A DNA stretch of 64,000 bases, taken from assembly GCF_000799565.1 (NCBI RefSeq), contig NZ_JUHB01000001.1, forward strand, positions 434,001-498,000, read 5' to 3'. A program made the position numbers and the translations under genes. The DNA is from Cellulophaga sp. Hel_I_12 (GTDB lineage: Bacteria > Bacteroidota > Bacteroidia > Flavobacteriales > Flavobacteriaceae). This document shows, piece after piece, positions 1 to 8,787 of the stretch (positions are counted from its first letter, which is position 1; each line of letters begins with the position of its first letter). Under the pieces are notes generated by a model. It made no database searches, was not told the origin of the DNA, and was given only the letters and a program-made list of their open reading frames with translations.

Positions 1-1231
1 GACCACCTTTTCTAATGATGGCCCCTAAAGGAGCTCCTACAAAAAATAAAATAATACAGGATAAGGCCAACGCAAACTTTTTGTGAAGCGATACAATGTG
101 CATATTGTAAATTTTGAATCGTTTATCTAATTCATCTTTCTTACTTTCAATAGAACCGATAATATTTGTTGTAGTATTTAAAGCCGAGGTTAAAATCTGC
201 GCTTTTTGGTAGGGTTCAAATAAATTTACAAGCCTTAAAGTGTCAATATTTTTCTTAAACAACTCTAATGAATCAGCAGGCCTGCTCATTAATTTTGTTT
301 GGGCAATACTGTCCGATGCTGATAAGATTAAAAAAGCACCCATTCGATTAGAAATACTTTTAGAAAAAGTACCAACAATAGCTTTATTATTGGTATTTAT
401 AGAATCGGCATCCTTAATTAAGCGCGATACATTTTTCATCTTATCGGTGGTCACCTCGCGGTCTTCTTCTAAATTAACATCGAGCCGAGAAATATCTTGG
501 TTTAGGGTATAGGTGTCGAAGCTAGATTTTGCAAACGGTTGTTTTCTATTTTCATTTGCATCTTTAGTCTTTCGTTCCTCGTAATAATACCCATCTCTTA
601 GAACAAGTTGCAGAATATCTGAGCCTTCACTACTTACTAATTCTCCCGTTTTAGCCTTAATTACCGTGTTGTTGACATTATTATCTAGTTTTCTATGAAT
701 AATAACATTGTCAAGATATCGCTCATTTTCTCCGTACTTTCGATCCACTTTCATATTCATATTGGTGCCTTCTAAATCACTAAAAGCACCCTCGACGATC
801 GCAGTGGATGGTTTTACTTGGCCAATATTTTTACGAAGATTATATATTTTTTGTTCCGCAGCAGGGATCACACTATTGGCAAAATAAAACACCAAAACGC
901 CTAGTAAAGAAACAAAAATGATTAAAACAGCCATAGATCGTTGCAAGGAAATGCCAGAAGCCTTCATTGCTGCAAATTCATAGTTTTCTGCTAGGGACCC
1001 AAAAGTAAGTATAGAAGCTAGTAGTACCGTTAAGGGCAGTACTTTCTCTGAAAGATTGGGCATAATATAAAACAAAAATTTACCAATAATGACAATATCT
1101 AAACCTTTGCCTGCCAAATCATCAATAAATAGCCAAATCGTTTGGAATATGAAGATGAGCATCAAGATAGCAAACGAGCTGAAGAAATTATATAGAAAAC
1201 GCTTTAAAATATAACTGTCTAATATTCTCAA
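1..1231 (-). CDS. LptF/LptG family lipopolysaccharide export permease (C-terminus cut by window edge)
   Basis: Inner-membrane permease subunit of the Lpt system that extracts LPS from the inner membrane. I translated it by hand: it begins at TTG 1231 (LRILDSYILKRFLYNF), directly after an in-frame stop that is the lolA stop codon, so no earlier start is possible. It then shows two N-terminal membrane segments with EKVLPLTVLLASILTFG and AAMKASGISLQR, typical of YjgP/YjgQ permeases. A soluble periplasmic domain follows, and a further membrane segment (LALSCIILFFVGAPLGAIIR) at the window edge. About 410 codons are visible and the last transmembrane helices lie outside. Only 3 bp separate it from lolA, so the two are probably co-transcribed. 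Confidence 0.9.
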   Translation of the reverse strand, partial: MRILDSYILKRFLYNFFSSFAILMLIFIFQTIWLFIDDLAGKGLDIVIIGKFLFYIMPNLSEKVLPLTVLLASILTFGSLAENYEFAAMKASGISLQRSMAVLIIFVSLLGVLVFYFANSVIPAAEQKIYNLRKNIGQVKPSTAIVEGAFSDLEGTNMNMKVDRKYGENERYLDNVIIHRKLDNNVNNTVIKAKTGELVSSEGSDILQLVLRDGYYYEERKTKDANENRKQPFAKSSFDTYTLNQDISRLDVNLEEDREVTTDKMKNVSRLIKDADSINTNNKAIVGTFSKSISNRMGAFLILSASDSIAQTKLMSRPADSLELFKKNIDTLRLVNLFEPYQKAQILTSALNTTTNIIGSIESKKDELDKRFKIYNMHIVSLHKKFALALSCIILFFVGAPLGAIIRKGG

Positions 1232-1234
1232 GAT

Positions 1235-1876
1235 CTAATTTTTGATGATGTAGTATCCTTGTTTTTTGTACTTTGCTTCATCAAAAGTAAATAAGCTTTT
1301 CGATAAAAGTTGATTTGTTTTAAAAGAATTAACAGTGATGGTAGTTTTTGTACCATTTTTGCCTGTTTCTATAAGTTTATAAATATGTTTTGTTTCTGCA
1401 TCTACCCCTAACAAAATGGTTTTAATTTCAGAATTCGTATCCATGGGTGTTAACTTGACAAATTGTATTTTACGCCCTTCAATGGTCTGCATAATATCCC
1501 AGGCATAGGTATGCCCAGTTTTATAGAAAGTAAGCATTTTTGACGGTGTAATTGTATTTTCATCATCAGATTTGTTTTCTATAGTAACTTCCTCGTTTTC
1601 AGGAACTATGGTGTATACTTTATTTCCATCAAAGATTTGCTGAGCCCCTAAATAATTAAACAAGTACTTATCGCCTTGCATCGTAACATCACCTCTAGTT
1701 TCTTGATTGATATTCGCTTCTTTATTTTGTAAGCTATACTTGAAATCTACATAAATATTATCATATGATTTAACTTTAGTATACACTTCATCTAATAATG
1801 TTTTTGCTTTTGCAGCATTTTGTGCCGTACCTGAGGCAGACGCTAAAAGGATAATAAATACCAGTAATTTTTTCAT
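1235..1876 (-). CDS. lolA: LolA-like outer-membrane lipoprotein carrier protein
   Basis: Periplasmic chaperone that carries lipoproteins from the LolCDE complex to the outer membrane. The 213-residue protein has a signal peptide (MKKLLVFIILLASASGTAQ), followed by the LolA-type half-barrel: SYDNIYVDFKYSL, a GDVTMQGDKYLFNYLG strand pair, and IFDGNKVYTIVPENEEVTI. This matches the Bacteroidota version of LolA/DUF-type carriers. It sits between ftsK and an LptF/G permease, a flavobacterial gene order I recall as common. A 202-bp AT-rich spacer separates it from ftsK, so it may have its own promoter. Confidence 0.88.
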   Translation of the reverse strand: MKKLLVFIILLASASGTAQNAAKAKTLLDEVYTKVKSYDNIYVDFKYSLQNKEANINQETRGDVTMQGDKYLFNYLGAQQIFDGNKVYTIVPENEEVTIENKSDDENTITPSKMLTFYKTGHTYAWDIMQTIEGRKIQFVKLTPMDTNSEIKTILLGVDAETKHIYKLIETGKNGTKTTITVNSFKTNQLLSKSLFTFDEAKYKKQGYYIIKN

Positions 1877-2078
1877 TTTAAATAGTTTTAAGCTCTAGAC
1901 TTTTTACCAAAGCTGAAATTTGTAATAGTTAATTTTTTTTATCAATAAAGGATAAAATCACTGATGAGCGATTCTAAATAAAATGTATAGTGTAAACCCA
2001 AAGTATATATTTGTTTTCAAAGGAACACTTTCCCATGCAACTCACCTTCGTTTTTTAGGGTTTAAATCTATATTTCAT

Positions 2079-4463
2079 TTAGCCTTTTTCATTATTTAAT
2101 AGCTGATCTAAGGCCACCATATCAGAGATTAAAACTTGTCGCGCTTTGCTGCCTTCAAATTGCCCAACGATACCAGCAGCTTCTAGTTGATCTATAATTC
2201 TACCAGCCCTATTGTACCCTAATTTTAATTTTCTTTGAATTAAAGAGGCTGAACCTTGTTGTGCAATGACAATCACTTCAGCGGCATCTCGAAACAAAGC
2301 ATCTCTTTCTGATATATCATAATCAATACTTGTGCCAGAATCTTCACCCACATATTCAGGTAATAAATGAGCATCCGGGAAACCTCGTTGAGAACCTATA
2401 TACTCCACTATTTTGGCAACCTCTGGAGTATCCACAAAAGCACACTGAATACGAGTAACATCGTTACCTTGCGTATACAACATATCGCCTCTACCTATTA
2501 ACTGATCGGCGCCTTGTGCGTCTAAAATGGTTCTTGAATCTATTTTTGAGGTTACTCTAAAAGCGATTCTCGCTGGGAAATTAGCTTTTATAATCCCAGT
2601 AATTACGTTTACCGACGGTCTTTGTGTGGCTATAATTAAATGAATTCCAATGGCTCTAGCTAATTGCGCTAAACGAGCAATGGGAGTTTCTACTTCTTTA
2701 CCAGCGGTCATAATTAAATCGGCAAATTCATCAATCACTAAAACAATATACGGCAAGTACATGTGTCCGTCATTCGGATTTAACTTCCGAGCTTTGAACT
2801 TTGTATTGTATTCTTTGATATTACGAACGAGAGCTAATTTAAGTAGTTCGTACCTATTGTCCATCTCTATACAGAGTGAATTTAAAGTGTGAATTACTTT
2901 TGTATTATCGGTAATAATGGCATCATCGGTGTCAGGCAATTTGGCTAAAAAATGACGTTCAATTTTGTTGAAAAGCGTAAGTTCTACTTTTTTAGGATCT
3001 ATAAGCACAAACTTTACTTCCGAAGGGTGTTTTTTGTATAAGAGCGATGTCAATACTGCATTTAAACCAACAGATTTACCTTGTCCTGTGGCACCTGCCA
3101 TTAACAAATGCGGCATTTTTGCCAAATCAACTACAAAGGTTTCGTTACTAATCGTTTTACCAAAAGCAATAGGAAGTTGCATTTCTGCCTTTTGGAACTT
3201 ACTAGACGTAATGACCGATCGCATCGAAACAATAGTAGCGTTTTTATTAGGAACTTCAATACCAATGGTACCTTTTCCTGGAATTGGAGCAATAATCCGA
3301 ATACCTAAAGCAGCAAGCGATAGTGCTATATCATCCTCTAAGTTTTTAATTTTTGAAATACGAATACCGGCTTCTGGGACAATTTCATACAAGGTTACGG
3401 TAGGACCGATAGTAGCTTTAATTTGAGCAATACCGATTTTATAATTTTTTAAGGTTTCTACAATCTTATTTTTATTTTCCTCAAGTTCTTCCTGATTTAT
3501 AGTAATTCCACCGGTAACGCCATGTTGATCTAATAACTCTATGGTTGGAAACTTATAATTACCCAATTCTAAGGTAGGATCAAACTCTCCAAAATCTTCC
3601 ACTAATTTATTAGCCAGCGAATCTAAATCTTCCACTTCTTCGACAACACTTTTCACCTCCATTTTAAGATCATCGATAACCTCTTCTTCTTTTGGAATCG
3701 TAACTTCAAATCCATCAGCTAGGGTTTTAGCCTCTGGTTCTAAAGGAGGGATGTCTTTTTTATGCGTGTAGGTATCAATCAGTGCTTGTTTCTCTTCCTT
3801 GGCAATTAAATCCTCAATTTCTTCGTCAGTATAGGTTTTTGAAGTTTCCTTATTTTTAAATTCGGAAGATATTTCTTTTTTATTCTTGGTATAAAAATCA
3901 CTTATGAGATCAGGAGTTACTTTGAATAGGCGCACTAAAATAAAAACCAAACCAAATAACAAGAGCAGAAATACTCCTAATTTCCCCGTATAATCCTGTA
4001 AGTAATCGTTCATTTCATAGCCAACGATACCCCCTAACAAAGGGTACGATTCCGCAAAAAAACCAAGGGCAATAGCAGTCCATATAATGAAAACCATACC
4101 CCAACTCCATTTTCTGAGTAGCCCTGTAGCTTTTAAACTCAAAAAAAGTTTTAAACCTGTTAAAAAAAATAAAAACGTAAAAATGAAAGAGGCTATACCA
4201 AAGCCTTTATAGATAAAAAAGTGGCTAATACTTGCTCCAAACTTGTTGAGTAAGTTTTTTGTTTCTTTATTTCTAGAAACAAATTCAGACAATAAGCTTT
4301 GATCTCCTTTCCAAGTAAAATAGAATGAAATAAAAGAAAAGAAGAGTGCTACACTAAAAAGCATGATTAAGCTTCCTAGGATAATTTTATTTTGTTTTGA
4401 TAATGAAAAGAAACTCTTTTTGGGAGTTGCAGTTTTTTTTGGGCTTTTTGTCTTCTTTGCCAT
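2079..4463 (-). CDS. ftsK: DNA translocase FtsK
   Basis: Septum-located ATPase that pumps chromosomal DNA during division and helps resolve chromosome dimers. Of the 794 residues, the first ~185 hold a Lys-rich start and about four membrane helices. An acidic linker follows, then the alpha/beta motor with Walker A GATGQGKS near residue 455-464 and Walker B VLVIDEFADL. The C-terminal gamma winged helix (LIQRKLKLGYNRAGRIIDQL), which reads KOPS sites in other bacteria, is intact. The linker is short compared with E. coli FtsK, as is usual in Bacteroidota. It is monocistronic or leads the lolA-lptF unit. Confidence 0.97.
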   Translation of the reverse strand: MAKKTKSPKKTATPKKSFFSLSKQNKIILGSLIMLFSVALFFSFISFYFTWKGDQSLLSEFVSRNKETKNLLNKFGASISHFFIYKGFGIASFIFTFLFFLTGLKLFLSLKATGLLRKWSWGMVFIIWTAIALGFFAESYPLLGGIVGYEMNDYLQDYTGKLGVFLLLLFGLVFILVRLFKVTPDLISDFYTKNKKEISSEFKNKETSKTYTDEEIEDLIAKEEKQALIDTYTHKKDIPPLEPEAKTLADGFEVTIPKEEEVIDDLKMEVKSVVEEVEDLDSLANKLVEDFGEFDPTLELGNYKFPTIELLDQHGVTGGITINQEELEENKNKIVETLKNYKIGIAQIKATIGPTVTLYEIVPEAGIRISKIKNLEDDIALSLAALGIRIIAPIPGKGTIGIEVPNKNATIVSMRSVITSSKFQKAEMQLPIAFGKTISNETFVVDLAKMPHLLMAGATGQGKSVGLNAVLTSLLYKKHPSEVKFVLIDPKKVELTLFNKIERHFLAKLPDTDDAIITDNTKVIHTLNSLCIEMDNRYELLKLALVRNIKEYNTKFKARKLNPNDGHMYLPYIVLVIDEFADLIMTAGKEVETPIARLAQLARAIGIHLIIATQRPSVNVITGIIKANFPARIAFRVTSKIDSRTILDAQGADQLIGRGDMLYTQGNDVTRIQCAFVDTPEVAKIVEYIGSQRGFPDAHLLPEYVGEDSGTSIDYDISERDALFRDAAEVIVIAQQGSASLIQRKLKLGYNRAGRIIDQLEAAGIVGQFEGSKARQVLISDMVALDQLLNNEKG

Positions 4464-4525
4464 TAAGTCATTAATTCTTGGGGCTAAAATACGAATTTAG
4501 CATTTAAGCTTAGGGGATTGTAGTT

Positions 4526-4897
4526 TTAAAAAAATTTGGGAACATAGATGATTAAACCTATAATCGTAGCCGCTATAGAAACAATCATCACGGCTCCGGC
4601 CGCAATATCCTTTATAAAACCAATTTTAGGATCAAATTCGGGCTGAATAAAATCGGCTACTTTTTCTACAGCAGTATTCATACCTTCAATGCCTATCACT
4701 AAAGCAATAGCGAAGATTTGAAGAATCCATTCGGTGTTTGATATTTCGAAATAAAAGCCAGCAGCGGTGATTAAAAGTCCTATAAACACTTGAACTTTAA
4801 TACTAGCTTCTGTTTTTATTAAAAGTAAAGCTCCGCGCAAAGCGAAGCCCACACTTTTTACTCGGTTTACAACAAACGATTCCTTTTTTTTATTCAT
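4526..4897 (-). CDS. Diacylglycerol kinase family protein (DgkA-type)
   Basis: Small integral membrane kinase of the prokaryotic DgkA type, which phosphorylates diacylglycerol or undecaprenol with ATP. The 123 residues contain three hydrophobic helices and the family signature GIEGMNTAVEKVADFI, equivalent to the catalytic Glu-Asn-Thr-Ala-x-Glu stretch of E. coli DgkA. The N-terminal VGFALRGALLLIKTEASIKV matches the amphipathic surface helix. Its start overlaps the end of tpx by 8 bp, implying translational coupling. Whether the lipid substrate is diacylglycerol or undecaprenol cannot be told from sequence. Confidence 0.9.
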   Translation of the reverse strand: MNKKKESFVVNRVKSVGFALRGALLLIKTEASIKVQVFIGLLITAAGFYFEISNTEWILQIFAIALVIGIEGMNTAVEKVADFIQPEFDPKIGFIKDIAAGAVMIVSIAATIIGLIIYVPKFF

Positions 4898-5396
4898 CTA
4901 ACAAGGCCTCTAACGCTGCTTTATAATTTGGTTCGTCAACAATTTCAGCAACTTGTTCCGTATAAACAACTTTTCCCTGTTCGTTTAAAACAATGACAGC
5001 TCTCGAATGTAAAGGTGCTAAAGGACCATCAGAAAATGATAATCCGTACGAACTACCAAAATTACCATCTTTGAAATCAGATAGCATTTCTACACTTTTA
5101 ATCCCTTCCGCACCACAAAAACGAGCTTGTGCAAAGGGTAAATCTTTTGAAATGCACAGCACTATGGTATTCTCTAATTCAGATGCTTCTTGGTTAAATT
5201 GGCGCACAGATTGTGCACATGTTCCTGTATCTATGCTTGGAAAAATATTTAGAACTACTTTTTTACCTCTATAATCGGCTAAAGTTGCCGTAGATAAATC
5301 GTTTTTAGTGAGCTCAAAATTGGGTGCTGAAACCCCTTTTGATGGCAAATTTCCTATGGTGTAAATTTGATTTCCTTTTAGTGTTACTGTAGCCAT
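4890..5396 (-). CDS. tpx: Thiol peroxidase Tpx
   Basis: Atypical 2-Cys peroxiredoxin that reduces hydroperoxides with thioredoxin. The 168-residue length is standard. The peroxidatic cysteine lies in FPSIDTGTCAQSVRQF and the resolving cysteine in QARFCGAEG, matching the Tpx pattern of two cysteines about 34 residues apart. It is likely cytoplasmic or periplasm-facing without a signal peptide. It is the first gene of a two-gene unit with the diacylglycerol kinase. A thioredoxin-like protein is encoded about 0.5 kb upstream on the same strand. Confidence 0.96.
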   Translation of the reverse strand: MATVTLKGNQIYTIGNLPSKGVSAPNFELTKNDLSTATLADYRGKKVVLNIFPSIDTGTCAQSVRQFNQEASELENTIVLCISKDLPFAQARFCGAEGIKSVEMLSDFKDGNFGSSYGLSFSDGPLAPLHSRAVIVLNEQGKVVYTEQVAEIVDEPNYKAALEALLDE

Positions 5397-5470
5397 AATC
5401 CTTGTGTTTAATTTGAGGTGAAATTATAAAATATATCCCTAAAAACTAAGTAAAATTAGTTGAAAATATA

Positions 5471-5500
5471 AAAGTCCATTTATTGTAGTAAACGGACTTT
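5471..5500 (-). terminator. Stem-loop terminator upstream of tpx
   Basis: A 12-bp stem (AAAGTCCATTTA pairing with TAAACGGACTTT, one G-T wobble) with a six-base loop. On the minus strand it is followed by CTTTTATATTTT, and on the plus strand by CTTTTCTAATT, so it could act either way. It most likely ends the peroxiredoxin-thioredoxin-small protein operon transcribed leftward. Confidence 0.55.
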
Positions 5501-5693
5501 CTTTTCTAATTATTTAGTCGAGCCTTTGATAACATGATGCTAAAGAAAAACTATATACCTTGATACGTTTGTAAAATGAAAATCCTTAAAAACCAGCCCC
5601 TTAACTCTAAAGTTTTTAATAAGCATCTAAACTTCATTAAAAAAAATGAAAATAGTTAGGGTAGCCCGTAATTTAGATTAAAACGAATCCTAC

Positions 5694-5951
5694 TTACTTA
5701 TCGATAGCACCCATAACGCGTTGCATAAAACTATTCAAGGCTTCTTTTTGTGGAGTTCCGCTTTTGATGGCTTTTTGAACTTCAAGGGCGCCATACATAT
5801 TCGAAATTAATTCCCCGATAACATCAAGTTCTTCATCTTTTAAAGAAGATACTTCCGTCAAGTCCTCTAAGGTTTCTATCGTTTCAATAATATAGTCTTC
5901 ATCGTTTTTCTCGATAAAACTCGTTAAATGTTTAATTACTGGTAATTTCAT
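5694..5951 (-). CDS. Small conserved flavobacterial protein of the Prx-Trx operon (DUF6952-like)
   Basis: An 85-residue, acidic, helix-rich protein without cysteines, signal peptide or membrane helix. I recall this type (starts MKLPVIKHLTSFIEKNDEDY) as the flavobacterial family DUF6952; the name is from memory and the function unknown. Its start codon lies 20 bp inside the thioredoxin gene, and a peroxiredoxin is next upstream, so all three are probably made together. A role as an adaptor or regulator of the Prx/Trx couple is inference from position only. Confidence 0.75.
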   Translation of the reverse strand: MKLPVIKHLTSFIEKNDEDYIIETIETLEDLTEVSSLKDEELDVIGELISNMYGALEVQKAIKSGTPQKEALNSFMQRVMGAIDK

Positions 5952-6246
5952 GAATCAATTCTTTTAAAACCTCGTATTTGTTAGTTTGTATCTGATTTTT
6001 AAGCTTACCTCCTGTAAAAGCGGCGAAGGTAGGTAAATTGTCTACGTTCGCTAATTTTCTAGATTCAGGGAATTTCTCAGCATCTACCATAACAAAAGTA
6101 ATGGTCTCGTTTTCTGTAGCTTCCTTTTTAAATTTTGGCTTCATAATACGGCAATTTCCGCACCATGTAGCCGAATATTGAACCATAACATTTTGGTTTT
6201 GGTCAATTATCTCTTTTAAATTATCTTGTTCTAATTCTAAAATCAT
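5932..6246 (-). CDS. Thioredoxin family protein
   Basis: Small disulfide reductase, 104 residues from the ATG at 6246. I prefer that start because MILELEQDNLKEIIDQNQNVMV matches a normal thioredoxin beginning, while an ATG ten codons upstream (6276) adds a basic stretch not expected in the family. The active site is WCGNC, instead of the classical WCGPC, within SATWCGNCRIMKPKF, and the cis-Pro lies in DNLPTFAAF. It sits 83 bp downstream of a 2-Cys peroxiredoxin and overlaps the next small gene by 20 bp, so it is probably the electron donor of that peroxiredoxin. Confidence 0.9.
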   Translation of the reverse strand: MILELEQDNLKEIIDQNQNVMVQYSATWCGNCRIMKPKFKKEATENETITFVMVDAEKFPESRKLANVDNLPTFAAFTGGKLKNQIQTNKYEVLKELIHEITSN

Positions 6247-6329
6247 CAGTATGTGTTTTATTTTTATTTTAAACAAAATAACCTATTGCCTTTAGTGACA
6301 ATAGATTATTTCTGTATGGTTTTTTGTTC

Positions 6330-6974
6330 TTAGTTAGCGTGAGCAGACAAGTAACTAGCAACTCCAGATCTGTCAGCAGTCATCGCATTTTTACCTTCTT
6401 CCCAGTTTGCTGGACAAACTTCGCCTTTTTCTTGTACGTGGGTGTAAGCATCGATTAAACGTAGGTATTCATTTACGTTTCTCCCTAATGGCATATGATT
6501 AATTCCTTCGTGAAATACAGTACCCTCTTCATCGATTAAATACGTAGCTCTATAAGTAACATTATCACCTTCAACAGTTACTACGCCTGTTTCTTCATTG
6601 TATTGTTCATTGGTAATGTCTAAAATACCTAAGGTAGACGCTAAATTTCTATTGCTATCTGCTAAGATTGGGTAGGTAACACCTTCGATCCCGCCATTAT
6701 CTTTGGCTGTACTTAACCAAGCAAAGTGCACTTCGGCCGTATCACAAGAGGCTCCGATAACCATGGTGTTTTTTTTCTCAAACTCTCCTAATGCCGCTTG
6801 AAAAGCATGTAATTCTGTAGGGCATACAAAAGTGAAATCTTTTGGATACCAAAAAAGTAGTACCTTTTTATTGTTTTTTTGAGCTTCTTCTAATACATTT
6901 ATTTTAAAAGTATCTCCTAAATCGTTCATTGCATTTACACTTAAATTTGGAAACTTTTTACCTACAATTGCCAT
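6330..6974 (-). CDS. Typical 2-Cys peroxiredoxin (AhpC/TSA family)
   Basis: Reduces hydrogen peroxide, organic peroxides or peroxynitrite in the cytoplasm. The 214 residues carry the peroxidatic motif FTFVCPTELHAF and the resolving motif GEVCPANW near the C-terminus, both complete. The protein is longer than E. coli AhpC, closer to the Prx1/Prx-AhpC2 subgroup. No AhpF is present; instead a thioredoxin with a CGNC site follows on the same strand. The start ATG at 6974 is followed by the expected MAIVGKKFPNL. Confidence 0.94.
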   Translation of the reverse strand: MAIVGKKFPNLSVNAMNDLGDTFKINVLEEAQKNNKKVLLFWYPKDFTFVCPTELHAFQAALGEFEKKNTMVIGASCDTAEVHFAWLSTAKDNGGIEGVTYPILADSNRNLASTLGILDITNEQYNEETGVVTVEGDNVTYRATYLIDEEGTVFHEGINHMPLGRNVNEYLRLIDAYTHVQEKGEVCPANWEEGKNAMTADRSGVASYLSAHAN

Positions 6975-7008
6975 AGTACTTTATGTTTTTTATTGTTAAA
7001 ATCTATGG

Positions 7009-7016
7009 CAAAATTA
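7009..7016 (-). promoter_or_regulatory. Candidate -7 box for the peroxiredoxin operon
   Basis: On the minus strand the sequence is TAATTTTG, an exact match to the Bacteroidota -7 consensus TAnnTTTG, 34 bp upstream of the peroxiredoxin ATG. I do not see a good TTTG -33 element at the usual distance, so the call rests on the -7 box alone. Confidence 0.4.
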
Positions 7017-7101
7017 AGACTATTATGAAAGGTTATCGCGGCTTTGGATTGCTATATTTGATAGGTGTATAGTCTTTACAAATGGACTCGAATTAAATGC
7101 A

Positions 7102-7159
7102 TTTTCTTTATCAAAACGAGAATTTTGAGCCGTTTATTCGGCGAGTTTGATAAAGAAAA
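7102..7159. other. Nested inverted repeat between nhaC and the peroxiredoxin gene
   Basis: A perfect 14-bp inverted repeat (TTTTCTTTATCAAA at 7102-7115 and TTTGATAAAGAAAA at 7146-7159) encloses a smaller hairpin, GCCG-TTTATT-CGGC at 7129-7142. It lies 82 bp after the nhaC stop and 128 bp before the peroxiredoxin start (both genes on the minus strand). It could be an nhaC terminator or mRNA stabiliser, or a regulatory site for the peroxiredoxin. Confidence 0.5.
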
Positions 7160-7240
7160 GAATCATAAATTGACAAAAACTAAAAACTGTTTTTTTTAAT
7201 TAATGAGAAGTATTTAAAAAGAAATTATCCTTTAGTTTTT

Positions 7241-8713
7241 TTATGATTTTTTGGCACTAACCAATTGTCTTATTTTAATATTGAGACCAGCAAAAGTGAG
7301 GGTCATAATAGGGCTTAACCAGTTGAAAATAGCATATATAAAATAGTCTCCCGTGCTTACGCCTAATACCCCCGATTGATAAGCACCACAGGTATTCCAA
7401 GGAATTAATACCGAAGTTACGGTGCCCGAGTCTTCTAAAGTTCTACTTAAATTTTCTGGGGCTAATTTTTTGTCTTGATATGCCTTTTTAAACATTTTAC
7501 CCGGAATCACGATGGCTAGGTATTGGTCACTAGCAATAGTATTAAGGCCCAAACAACTAATAACGGTACTTGAAAAAAGTCCGAATGTGGAAGTAGCGAT
7601 CGATAATAGTGCTTTTGTAATCCTGGCTAGGGCTCCGATACCATCCATAATACCGCCAAAGACCATGGCACAACATATTAAGTAAATCGTCCAAAGCATC
7701 CCTTCCATTCCGCCTGAGCTGAATAACTCATTTAGTTTATCATTGTCGGTTACAATGGCTGTATCGGTAAAAATAGCATTAAAAAGTGCTGTTACTTCTG
7801 ATTCATGAAGTGTTTCTAATATTTGAGTTTGAAAAATCATGGCAAAAATGGCTGCCAGTCCAACGCCTACGCCTAAGGCCACCAAGGGTTTTGTTTTAAA
7901 AAGGATTAAAACAATAACCACAATAGGTACAATAAATAAATAAGGTGTTATGGCAAAGGTGGTTTCAATTGTTTTTAATAAACCGCTAATATCTGCAGTT
8001 CCTGTGGTATCAATATTTAAACTAATGATGGTAAAAACTACTAAAGTAATAAGTATGGTAGGCACTGTTGTATAGGCCATATATTTAATGTGAGTGAACA
8101 GATCTGTTCCTGCCATAGCTGGAGCTAAATTTGTAGTATCGCTTAAAGGCGACATTTTATCACCGAAATAAGCACCAGAAATAACGGCACCAGCAATCAT
8201 TCCCGTAGGAATTCCAAGGGCAGTTCCTATACCTACCAATGCAATACCAACGGTAGCTGAAGTGGTCCATGAACTCCCTGTAGCAATAGAAATAATAGCT
8301 GCAATAATTACAGAGGCTGGTAAAAAAATTGTGGGGTTTAATACTTGTAATCCATAATAAACCATGGCCGGAATAATACCACTTACCAACCAGGTACCCG
8401 CCAAGGCCCCGACTAAAAATAAAATCATGATGGGAATAAAAACGCTTCGCAAATTTTCCCATATTTCTTTGGCCATTGTTTTTAAGGTAGACTTATTAAA
8501 TAAACCTACGATAGCCGCAAAAACACCTCCAATAAGTAAAATAAATTGGTTAGAATATTCTCCCAGGACCTCACCGCCTGCAAAGAAAATATTATAGGCT
8601 AACATAGCCATTAAGAGTACGACAGGAATTAATGCCTCCCAAATACTTAGTTCTCTGTTCTCTACAATATGTTCATTTTCAGGACCGGAGGGGTTTAAAC
8701 TTTGGTTTTGCAT
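7241..8713 (-). CDS. nhaC: Na+/H+ antiporter NhaC family
   Basis: Inner-membrane antiporter of the NhaC/ion-transporter superfamily that expels Na+ in exchange for H+. The 490 residues form about 11-12 membrane segments. They contain the family stretches TGSSWTTSATVGIALVGIG and ISGAYFGDKMSPLSDTTNLA, whose Asp/Ser/Thr residues are typical of NhaC. A repeat-like GLNTIASDQYLAIVIPGKMF follows in the second half. It stands alone with 74 bp to the next upstream gene. Marine flavobacteria often carry such antiporters; the exact ion is not proven by sequence. Confidence 0.92.
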   Translation of the reverse strand: MQNQSLNPSGPENEHIVENRELSIWEALIPVVLLMAMLAYNIFFAGGEVLGEYSNQFILLIGGVFAAIVGLFNKSTLKTMAKEIWENLRSVFIPIMILFLVGALAGTWLVSGIIPAMVYYGLQVLNPTIFLPASVIIAAIISIATGSSWTTSATVGIALVGIGTALGIPTGMIAGAVISGAYFGDKMSPLSDTTNLAPAMAGTDLFTHIKYMAYTTVPTILITLVVFTIISLNIDTTGTADISGLLKTIETTFAITPYLFIVPIVVIVLILFKTKPLVALGVGVGLAAIFAMIFQTQILETLHESEVTALFNAIFTDTAIVTDNDKLNELFSSGGMEGMLWTIYLICCAMVFGGIMDGIGALARITKALLSIATSTFGLFSSTVISCLGLNTIASDQYLAIVIPGKMFKKAYQDKKLAPENLSRTLEDSGTVTSVLIPWNTCGAYQSGVLGVSTGDYFIYAIFNWLSPIMTLTFAGLNIKIRQLVSAKKS

Positions 8714-8787
8714 TAAAGTATCTCGTTAGTTATCTGGTAATAATACGATTTTGCTGGTTTTCATGCAAGAAATGTCATTCCCTAATT

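Noticed and set aside
240..512. Plus-strand frame at the left edge
   Set aside because: Lies opposite the LptF/G permease, whose frame is continuous from 1231 to base 1 with clear membrane motifs.
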